From contig CAZNXJ010000008.1 of assembly GCA_964577115.1 (NCBI GenBank), positions 124,001 to 188,000 of the forward strand: a stretch of 64,000 bases of DNA. The letters run 5' to 3'. A program made the position numbers and the translations under genes. This document shows, piece after piece, positions 26,081-32,843 of the stretch. The first letter of the stretch is position 1. Each line of letters opens with the position of its first letter. The notes under the pieces are model-generated. The model searched no databases. It saw only the letters and a list, made by a program, of their open reading frames with translations, and was not told the origin of the DNA. The DNA comes from CAZNXJ01 sp964577115. GTDB lineage: Bacteria; Planctomycetota; Planctomycetia; Pirellulales; Pirellulaceae.

Positions 26081-27430
26081 TCATGAGTTGATCGTAATTT
26101 GGTACTTTTCGACCAGCCGGTAGAGCTTGCGGCGATCAATCCCCAGAACGCGCGCGGCGCGCGACTTGTTTCCTCCCTCGCGTTTGAGGATTTCCACGAT
26201 CTTGGCGCGTTCCAAGGACGAGAGCGTATCGCCCGTTTCAACTGGTGCGGGCTCGTCCATTGACGGCTGACTACCGTGAGTTACCTCGCGAGGTAAGTCA
26301 CGTAAGCGGACTTGGTGGTCGTCGGACAGGATCTTCGCCCGTTCAATCGCATTCATCAGCTGCCGGATATTTCCCGGCCAGTCGTAACTCAGCAGCGCCT
26401 GGAGCGCAGCGTCTTCGATCGTCCAGTCCGGACCTAGAAAATGCTTGACGAGCGCCGGGATATCGCTGCGGCGTTCGCGGAGCGGCGGCAGCTCGAGCGA
26501 CATCACGTTGATGCGGTAATAAAGGTCTTCGCGAAAGCGGCCTTGCCGTACTTCTTCCGCCATGTCACGGTTCGTTGCGGCCAGTAGCCGTACATTCACG
26601 CGCCGTTCTTTGATGGATCCGATCCGCCGCAGCGAACCATCTTCGAGCACGCGCAGCAATTTGGCTTGCAGCGCACCGGGCAGTTCCCCAATCTCGTCGA
26701 TGAACAACGTGCCTTCGTCGGCCACCTCGAACAACCCCGGCTTCGCCGCCACGGCGCCCGTAAAGGCACCTTTTTCGTGTCCAAACAGCTCGCTCTCTAG
26801 GAGCGCCTCGGGCAGCGCTGCACAATTGATAATGACCATCGGGCGATCGGACCGAGTGCTTGACCGGTGCAGCGCTCGCGCAACCAGCTCCTTTCCCGTT
26901 CCACTCTCGCCCTGGATCAGGATCGCTTTATCGCTCGGCCCCGCACGCTCGATCAGCCGATACAACTCCCGCATCGGAGGCGAATCGCCGATCATTTCCG
27001 AACGGCTCTCGGACCGTTCGAGCAGGGCGCGCAGCTGCTGATTCTCCTTCTTGAGCCGCCGCCGTTCACACGCTTTCTCGATTAAGGCTTCGAGTTCCTT
27101 GAGCGGGAATGGCTTGGTGAGAAAGTCGTACGCGCCAAGCTTCATCGCCTTTACGGCCGATTCGATCGTGCCCTGACCGGTCAGCAGAATGACCTCGCAC
27201 TCGGGATGGTCAGCCTTGAAGCGTTCCAGCAACTCGAGCCCGGACAGGCCCGGCATCACCATGTCGCAAACGACAACGTCGAAGTCGCGCCGCTCGGCTA
27301 GTTCCAGTGCCACCGTGGCGCTCGGCGCCTGATGCACCCGGAACCCGGAACGAATGAAACGTTGCGCCATCAGGCTACGAAAATCGTCGTCATCATCGAC
27401 GACGAGCAATTCGATTCGAGATTGGATCAT
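26081..27430 (-). CDS. Sigma-54-dependent response regulator (NtrC family)
   Basis: A 449-residue activator: receiver domain with DDDDD acidic pocket and phosphoacceptor D56 (VVVCDMVMPGLSG), AAA+ domain with Walker A GESGTGKE and the sigma-54 contact motif GAFTGA, and a C-terminal Fis-type helix-turn-helix (NKSRAARVLGIDRRKLYRLV). All three domains look complete. The ATG at 27430 starts the receiver domain exactly; the upstream open frame is not domain-like. It is flanked by genes with sigma-54 promoters, which it probably activates. The partner kinase is not adjacent; the FixL-like kinase at 30874 is the nearest candidate. An 11-base motif shared with the stress protein control region lies 100 bases upstream, suggesting autoregulation. 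Confidence 0.95.
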   Translation of the reverse strand: MIQSRIELLVVDDDDDFRSLMAQRFIRSGFRVHQAPSATVALELAERRDFDVVVCDMVMPGLSGLELLERFKADHPECEVILLTGQGTIESAVKAMKLGAYDFLTKPFPLKELEALIEKACERRRLKKENQQLRALLERSESRSEMIGDSPPMRELYRLIERAGPSDKAILIQGESGTGKELVARALHRSSTRSDRPMVIINCAALPEALLESELFGHEKGAFTGAVAAKPGLFEVADEGTLFIDEIGELPGALQAKLLRVLEDGSLRRIGSIKERRVNVRLLAATNRDMAEEVRQGRFREDLYYRINVMSLELPPLRERRSDIPALVKHFLGPDWTIEDAALQALLSYDWPGNIRQLMNAIERAKILSDDHQVRLRDLPREVTHGSQPSMDEPAPVETGDTLSSLERAKIVEILKREGGNKSRAARVLGIDRRKLYRLVEKYQITINS

Positions 27431-27529
27431 GTTCCGCCTGGTATTCCCGTACTGGCAGGATGGCTCTCCGACTCCGCGGACGAGGCGCCAATGCGGATCG
27501 GCGCTGTGCTTCCTGAGCGCCCGTATCCG

Positions 27530-27540
27530 CACAGTTGTCC
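27530..27540 (-). promoter_or_regulatory. Possible activator site upstream of the sigma-54 regulator gene
   Basis: CACAGTTGTCC, the exact reverse complement of GGACAACTGTG at 24957-24967. It lies 100 bases before the regulator start and 175 bases before the sigma-54 promoter of the divergent gene, so it could serve both directions. Confidence 0.4.
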
Positions 27541-27714
27541 CTAGTTTATTGGTTCATTTTGGCTCTGTCATCCGCCGGATGACGGCCGCTTCCCAGGCGA
27601 GCGTTCGCACGCATCGCGAATCGGATTAGGAATTGTCCGCTTGGAAAGGCTTTTACGCGAAACAATCCCCGTTCAAACCGAGCTCGTCGCTGTCACCGAG
27701 TGAGGTCAAGACGA

Positions 27715-27731
27715 TTGGTCCGTGAGTTGCG
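27715..27731 (+). promoter_or_regulatory. Sigma-54 (-24/-12) promoter candidate toward the CBS gene
   Basis: TTGGTCCGTGAGTTGCG keeps TTGG, C-G, TTGC and the GG-N10-GC spacing. The first transcribed base would be near 27743, which gives a leader of about 370 bases before the ATG at 28114, beginning with a hairpin at 27770-27788. Confidence 0.6.
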
Positions 27732-28113
27732 TTTAAGAAGAGAAATGAAGCATTGAATCCGTTTGCGTGCAGCTCCTGCATGGAGCTGATTTGTCGACGG
27801 AGAGCGGCGCACGCCGTGTCAGTGCTGCGGCGTTAGGACGGTATCGCCGAACGCACGGGACACGCGTTGCCCGTCCTTTCGATGCTCGCAGTCAGTACGC
27901 AGGCGTTGGGGGTGGCAGCGAAGTCCGTTTCCACTCGCGTCCTTCAGCGGTGCTGCCAACGCCCCGGCGCCTGTGTGCTGCTGTACCATGGGTCGTCGCG
28001 AGAGACGCCAAGCGGCATTGGAGCTTTCGCGTCTCCGGGCCGATGATCAGAGACCATGCACCTCGCCGCTCGTGCTCCGAACGGCTGATGAATCAACTCG
28101 GGAGTTGGCACCT

Positions 28114-28557
28114 ATGGACCTTGCGGTCGAGCGTTTGAGAAGTCTGCGAGTTGTGGACGTGATGAATCGCAACGTCACGACCATTACGGCCGATGCGACA
28201 TTGGCCGACATCGCTAGCCTGTTCACAGAACACGACATTTCCTGGGCCCCGGTGGTAGATGGCCAGGGGCAGTGTATCGGTGTGCTGAGTGCCAAAGATT
28301 ACCTGCGTTACCAGGCAAAGCGAAACGCCGAGGGCGAGCACGCTGGGACGTCGAAGGCTTCCGTGCGCGACACGATGACAACAGCCATTCAATCGATCGC
28401 ATCCCAAGCCGGACTCCTGCGCGCCGCTCAGATCATGTGCGCGCAGCATCTGCACCGCTTATTGGTTCTCGACGAGAAAGGGCGGCCCCTCGGCGTGATC
28501 AGCTCGATGGACATCACGGCGGCCCTTGTCAATGTCATGGCTGAAATGGGACTTTAA
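28114..28557 (+). CDS. CBS-domain pair protein
   Basis: A 147-residue protein consisting of two CBS domains: VVDVMNRNVTTITADATLADIASLFTEHDISWAPVVD and VRDTMTTAIQSIASQAGLLRAAQIMCAQHLHRLLVLD, each followed by the G-VIS-like strand. Such Bateman modules bind adenine nucleotides or similar effectors and sense energy state. It resembles Hrp1 of the mycobacterial dormancy regulon in size and make-up. The ATG at 28114 has GGAG 9 bases upstream; a longer frame begins before it but is poor in coding character. A sigma-54 promoter lies far upstream. The next gene is a kinase-like fusion 82 bases downstream. Confidence 0.9.
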   Translation: MDLAVERLRSLRVVDVMNRNVTTITADATLADIASLFTEHDISWAPVVDGQGQCIGVLSAKDYLRYQAKRNAEGEHAGTSKASVRDTMTTAIQSIASQAGLLRAAQIMCAQHLHRLLVLDEKGRPLGVISSMDITAALVNVMAEMGL

Positions 28558-28639
28558 AGCGGAAATGTCCCGCCACATCGAGGCGTGGCGGTGCGGCACA
28601 ACGGCGTGGGCGTGCCCGCTCCCGTCGGAGGAAGTGATC

Positions 28640-30277
28640 ATGGCTCCCGACCGAGAGACAAATCGCGACGCGACCGGAGCGGATCTGTCCCGCTTTGTCC
28701 GGCAGCTCGCCAGCGGAGCCACATGGGGCGAAGCGGGAAGTCCGGTGGAACTGATCGAGACGCATATTTCCTGGGTCGCGCTGACGCCGCAGTACGCGTA
28801 CAAAGTGCGCAAACCGGTGCGATTCGACTTTGTAGATTTCTCCACACTCGATCGCCGCCGTCAGGATTGCATCGCCGAAGTCGAGCTCAATCGGAGGCTC
28901 GCTCCGGATGTGTATCTGGGGGTCCACGCCTTGGTCGAAGGTCCCGCCGGAACGTTGCAGCTCGACGGCCCGGGCACTCCGTGCGAGTGGGTGGTTAAGA
29001 TGCGCCGCTTGCCCGCGGACAGCTCGCTGGACGAGCGAATCAAGCACCAGCGGCTGTCGGACGCCGAGATCCGTCAGACCGCGCGCATGCTCACGCGCTT
29101 CTATCAGCAGCTCGCCCCCGAACCGATCAACGCGGCGGATTACCGGCGCAGCGTCGAGACGCATGTTCGGGACAACCGGACGGAACTGCTCAAGCCCGAG
29201 CACGAACTGCCGCGGGAAATTGTTCAGCGGGTTCACACGGCGCAGCTCCTACTGCTGCACATCGCTCCCGAGTTGCTCGATGAACGCGCGTCGCGCGGCC
29301 GCATCATTGAAGGGCACGGGGATCTTCGCCCCGAACATATTTACCTCGCCCCTGAGCCGGTGGTGATTGACTGCGTCGAGTTCCATCGAGAATTTCGCGT
29401 ACTGGATGTGCTGGATGAGTTAGCATTTCTGGCGATGGAGTGCAATGTGCTAGGGGCCGAACATGTCGGCCGCGCGGTGCTCGACGAGTACCGGCAGACG
29501 ACCGGCGATTGCCCGCCAGTGCAGCTCGAAGCCTTCTACCGTTGTTATCGCGCATGCGTGCGTGCCAAAGTGCACGCCCTGCGAGCTCGGCAACTGGAAG
29601 GCGCCGCTCGTGAACGCTCGCGGCACAAGGCGGCGACTTATCTGCGGCAGGCCGACGCGTACGCGGCGGGTTTTGATCGGCCCGTGATGTTGCTCGTACG
29701 CGGAGTCTCGGGCAGCGGCAAAACGACGCTCGCCCTTGCCGCGGCTGAGCGGTACGGGCTCGAACATCTTTCGACCGACTTGATTCGCAAAGAGCTGTTC
29801 GGAGCAGCGGCCGGTCCCGCTCAGCTCGACCAAAACGTTTACTCACCGCATTCGCGCGAACGGGTATACGGCGAACTTGCGCGGCGGGCGGATGAGCTCT
29901 TGGAGCAAAGAGTGTCCGTGGTTGTTGACGGCACGTTCCTGGACGCGGATTCCCGAGCGTTGTTGATCGAGGTGGCAAAGCACCGCGCGGCGGTACCGCT
30001 TATCATTCACGGTACGTGCCCGATCGAGGTCGCTCAGCAGCGCATTCGCGATCGTGCGGCGGCCGGTCCGCAGTCCTCGGACGCCTGGCCCGAGCTCGTC
30101 GCGATCCAGGCCGAGCGTGAACAGCCGGACCGGCCCGAGTGGCCGTCATGCTCGCTCGACATGCGCCGACCGATCACGGAACTATTCGGTCCCATCGACG
30201 CGGCGCTGCGGCGAGAAGTGAATCGCATGTGCCCTGACTTCTCGCTACAATGCGGCTCGCCGTCGCCCGCACCTTGA
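28640..30277 (+). CDS. Aminoglycoside-phosphotransferase-like / P-loop kinase fusion
   Basis: A 545-residue two-domain protein. The N-terminal part (about 20-330) is APH-like: catalytic HGDLRPEH at about 226-233 and the metal-binding IDCVEF at about 243-248. The C-terminal part (about 345-520) is a small P-loop kinase with Walker A GVSGSGKT at 355-362 and a VVVDGTFLD Walker-B-like strand. This fusion matches proteins annotated as bifunctional APH/ATP-binding proteins, one of which (Rv2004c) belongs to the mycobacterial DosR regulon. Substrate unknown. The ATG at 28640 has a GGAGGAAG ribosome site. Confidence 0.88.
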   Translation: MAPDRETNRDATGADLSRFVRQLASGATWGEAGSPVELIETHISWVALTPQYAYKVRKPVRFDFVDFSTLDRRRQDCIAEVELNRRLAPDVYLGVHALVEGPAGTLQLDGPGTPCEWVVKMRRLPADSSLDERIKHQRLSDAEIRQTARMLTRFYQQLAPEPINAADYRRSVETHVRDNRTELLKPEHELPREIVQRVHTAQLLLLHIAPELLDERASRGRIIEGHGDLRPEHIYLAPEPVVIDCVEFHREFRVLDVLDELAFLAMECNVLGAEHVGRAVLDEYRQTTGDCPPVQLEAFYRCYRACVRAKVHALRARQLEGAARERSRHKAATYLRQADAYAAGFDRPVMLLVRGVSGSGKTTLALAAAERYGLEHLSTDLIRKELFGAAAGPAQLDQNVYSPHSRERVYGELARRADELLEQRVSVVVDGTFLDADSRALLIEVAKHRAAVPLIIHGTCPIEVAQQRIRDRAAAGPQSSDAWPELVAIQAEREQPDRPEWPSCSLDMRRPITELFGPIDAALRREVNRMCPDFSLQCGSPSPAP

Positions 30278-30347
30278 TGGGAGTACAGACTGGCTAACTT
30301 GAATTTCGCGAACTTTCAACCTTTCACTTTTAGATAGGAATTTCGGG

Positions 30348-30776
30348 ATGACCTGGCTGCCGCGAAACACTGTGATCGCTCCGGTGGATTTTTCTTCCGA
30401 ATCGTTCGAGGCGGTGGATGTGGCGATCGACATCGCTGGCGATCCAGCCAAGGTGCACATCGTTCACATCCTGCCGGTCATCTCGGTGCAGGATCCCGGC
30501 GTCGTTTGGCAAACGGTCGATGATGAACATCGCACGCAGCACGCGCGGGAAGCTCTTCGAAAGCATTTCAGCGATCCGAAATACGCGAACGTCAACATTC
30601 ACGTGGCGATCGGCGATCCGGGGCAGGGGGTCGCGGAATATGCCCAGCAAATCAACGCCGACCTGGTCGTGATTTCGTCCCACGGCCGCACGGGGCTCAA
30701 GCGTCTGCTGATCGGTTCCGTGGCCGAACGCGTCGTGCGACTCTCGCATTGCCCGGTTCTGGTGCTACGGAAGTAA
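30348..30776 (+). CDS. Universal stress protein (UspA family)
   Basis: A 142-residue UspA-fold protein: TVIAPVDFSSESFEAVDVAIDIAG at the N-terminus, the VVISSHGRTGLKRLLIGSVAERVVRLSHCPVLVLRK ATP-binding end at the C-terminus. It is distinct from the copy at 25164 (less than half identical by eye). The 70-base gap after the kinase fusion has no recognisable sigma-54 site, so it probably belongs to a transcript from the CBS or fusion gene. A hairpin lies between it and the histidine kinase gene. Confidence 0.93.
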   Translation: MTWLPRNTVIAPVDFSSESFEAVDVAIDIAGDPAKVHIVHILPVISVQDPGVVWQTVDDEHRTQHAREALRKHFSDPKYANVNIHVAIGDPGQGVAEYAQQINADLVVISSHGRTGLKRLLIGSVAERVVRLSHCPVLVLRK

Positions 30777-30793
30777 CGTTGAACCGCGTTCAC

Positions 30794-30823
30794 TCGCGGG
30801 ACGCGCTCATCGACGTCCCGCGA
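30794..30823 (+). other. Strong hairpin between stress protein and kinase genes
   Basis: A perfect 10-bp stem TCGCGGGACG/CGTCCCGCGA with a 10-base loop, 18 bases after the stress protein stop. No T run follows, so it may stabilise the upstream mRNA end or attenuate transcription into the kinase gene. Confidence 0.55.
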
Positions 30824-30873
30824 AGTACCCGGACGCTGGTTCACACGCCTTCGTACGTCGTTCATCTCTACCT

Positions 30874-31983
30874 ATGTCACCACAAAAGTCCCTCTCGGAC
30901 GCGCCATCCGAACACGATGGCCCCTGGCGCGCAATCGTCGACGCGGCTGTCGCCAGCATCCTGACGATTGACGAGCACGGCACTATCCAGTGGTGCAATC
31001 CCGCCACGCAGCGCGTGTTCGGCTACGCGCCCGATGAGCTGATCGGGAAGAACATTTCGATCCTCATGCCGCCACCGTACAAGCGGGAACACGACGAGTA
31101 CATCCGCCGGTACCTGCAAACCGGAGAAGCGCGTATTATCGGCATCGGGCGCGAAGTAGTGGCCGTCCGCAAGGATGGCACTCAGTTTCCCATGGAACTG
31201 GCTGTCACCGAGTTCCAATCCGGCGGGAAGCGTTACTTTGCCGGCATCATGCGGGACTTGACCGACCGGAAGCTCGCCGAACAGCGGGCCCTTCAGGCCG
31301 AGCGGCTTGCGGCGATCGGGCAGATGGTCACCGGTCTAGCTCACGAGAGTCGCAATGCTCTCCAGCGCATTCAGGCCTGCCTCGAGATGCTCGAGCTCGA
31401 ATTGGAAGGTCATCCCGCCGGCCTGGATTTAGTCGAGCGCATCCGGGTCGCGCAGGACGACCTGCGGCGTTTATTCGAAGAAGTCCGAGACTTTGCCAAG
31501 CCACTCCAGATCGAGTGCTCGCCGTGCTCGCTTCCCTCGCAATGGCGCGAGGCCTGGTCCCTGCTTTCGGCCCAGCGACGCGGGCGCGAGGCCGAGTTGA
31601 TCGAATCACTGCCCGCCGGTCCGATTACCTGCCTCGGTGATCCCTTCCGCTTGACGCAATTGTTTCGCAATCTGCTGGAAAATTCGCTCGCCGCATGTGC
31701 GGACCCCGTCGAGATTCGAATCTCGTGCCAGCCCATACGGCTCAACAGTGCCGCCGGCTGGGAAGTGCGGTTAACCGACAATGGGCCAGGGCTGTCACCC
31801 GAACAACGCGAGCGCGCATTCGAGCCGTTTTATACGACGAAAGCAAAGGGCACGGGGCTCGGCATGTCGATTGCGCGCCGCATTGCCGAAGCCCATCACG
31901 GGACGCTCGATGTCGGCAACCCGGCCCGCGGTGCCGAATTCATTTTTCGCCTGCCGGCTGCCGAATTGTCGGATCGTCAGTAA
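30874..31983 (+). CDS. FixL-like PAS (heme-type) sensor histidine kinase
   Basis: A 369-residue soluble kinase. The PAS domain (about 15-130) aligns with the heme PAS of FixL: H73 matches the proximal heme ligand His200 of Bradyrhizobium FixL, R79 matches Arg206 and R93 matches Arg220, the residue that contacts bound oxygen (segments EHDEYIRRY and IIGIGR). The kinase core has the H-box GLAHESRNALQR (H157), N-box RNLLENSLAAC, DNGPG and GTGLGMSIARR. So it should sense oxygen or NO directly in the cytoplasm. No FixJ-type partner is adjacent; the sigma-54 regulator at 26081 is the closest regulator. Start ATG chosen because it opens the PAS domain. Confidence 0.9.
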   Translation: MSPQKSLSDAPSEHDGPWRAIVDAAVASILTIDEHGTIQWCNPATQRVFGYAPDELIGKNISILMPPPYKREHDEYIRRYLQTGEARIIGIGREVVAVRKDGTQFPMELAVTEFQSGGKRYFAGIMRDLTDRKLAEQRALQAERLAAIGQMVTGLAHESRNALQRIQACLEMLELELEGHPAGLDLVERIRVAQDDLRRLFEEVRDFAKPLQIECSPCSLPSQWREAWSLLSAQRRGREAELIESLPAGPITCLGDPFRLTQLFRNLLENSLAACADPVEIRISCQPIRLNSAAGWEVRLTDNGPGLSPEQRERAFEPFYTTKAKGTGLGMSIARRIAEAHHGTLDVGNPARGAEFIFRLPAAELSDRQ

Positions 31984-31996
31984 ACCGGCGCGCACC

Positions 31997-32782
31997 TTAT
32001 ACGTGCCGTCGGAACGCGTGGTGATCCTGATCGGGAATACGCTCTCGCACCGGCGGCCGTGTCTCGCCCACGGCGTTTAGAAGCAAAGCGCCGAGAGCAC
32101 CGACGATGAAGCCTCCGATGTGCGCCCACCAGGCAACACCGCCCGCCGTGACGTCAGTGATCAATTGAGATTGGAAAAGCTGGAGCAAGAACCAGATACC
32201 TAGGAACACCGGGGCGGGCAGCACGATGAAGTGCAGGAAGACGAAGATCGGGACAACGGACAGCACGCGGGCCCGCGGATAGAACAAAAAGTAAGCGCCC
32301 ATCACGCCTGCGATCGCACCACTCGCTCCGATCGTCGGCAAGGGGCTCTCGGGATTCGTCATCAAATGAGCAAAGCTCGCGGCAACGCCGCAAAATAGAT
32401 AGAAGAGCAGATACCCGACGTGCCCGATGCGGTCTTCGACATTGTCGCCGAAGATGTACAGGAACCACATGTTCCCCAGAAAGTGCATCCAGCCGCCGTG
32501 CAGGAAGATGCACGTCAAGAGTGTGATCCACGGGTTAACGGGCGACGGTTCCAAAATAAGCACGCGCTGGACGATTCCGCGCCCCGGCACAGGGACCACT
32601 TCGCGGATCTCTATGCGCTCCTCCGGGTGAAAAACCCGCAGCGGCACCATACCGAACTGATACACCAGCGAGTCGTCCTGGTCGCCGAGCTGAGCGAGGA
32701 ATGCGAGTGCGCACAGGCCAATGATCGCATAGTTGACGATCGGCACCGTCCGCGACGGGATGTTATCACGAATCGGGAACAT
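31997..32782 (-). CDS. Rhomboid family intramembrane serine protease
   Basis: A 261-residue membrane protein with six or so hydrophobic segments. The catalytic dyad is visible: S154 in GASGAIAGV and H221 in WWAHIGGFIVG, with the HGGWMHFLGNMWFLYIFG loop and the L1 Leu/Trp region between. The N-terminus (MFPIRDNIPSRTVPIVNY) matches the extended bacterial form. It cleaves single-pass membrane proteins; the target is unknown. Convergent with the histidine kinase gene (13-base gap). Confidence 0.95.
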   Translation of the reverse strand: MFPIRDNIPSRTVPIVNYAIIGLCALAFLAQLGDQDDSLVYQFGMVPLRVFHPEERIEIREVVPVPGRGIVQRVLILEPSPVNPWITLLTCIFLHGGWMHFLGNMWFLYIFGDNVEDRIGHVGYLLFYLFCGVAASFAHLMTNPESPLPTIGASGAIAGVMGAYFLFYPRARVLSVVPIFVFLHFIVLPAPVFLGIWFLLQLFQSQLITDVTAGGVAWWAHIGGFIVGALGALLLNAVGETRPPVRERIPDQDHHAFRRHV

Positions 32783-32843
32783 GGCAGCGTCGATTGAGCA
32801 AGTTGGATGCCGCGAGTTTGTAGCGTGCGTAGCCTGCGATCGT

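Larger units (their letters stand above)
27431..28113. other. Gene-free region with sigma-54 promoter, motif and long leader
   Basis: The 683 bases between the divergent regulator and CBS-protein genes have no convincing gene. They hold CACAGTTGTCC (27530-27540), a further TTGTCC at 27633, a sigma-54 promoter candidate (27715-27731) and a perfect 7-bp hairpin CAGCTCC/GGAGCTG (27770-27788). From the promoter to the CBS ATG is about 370 bases, long enough for a regulated leader or a small RNA. Confidence 0.5.

Noticed and set aside
27767..28138. A 123-codon frame in the leader before the CBS gene
   Set aside because: No ribosome site of quality, no recognisable motif, composition like non-coding GC-rich frames. 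Kept only as possible leader RNA.
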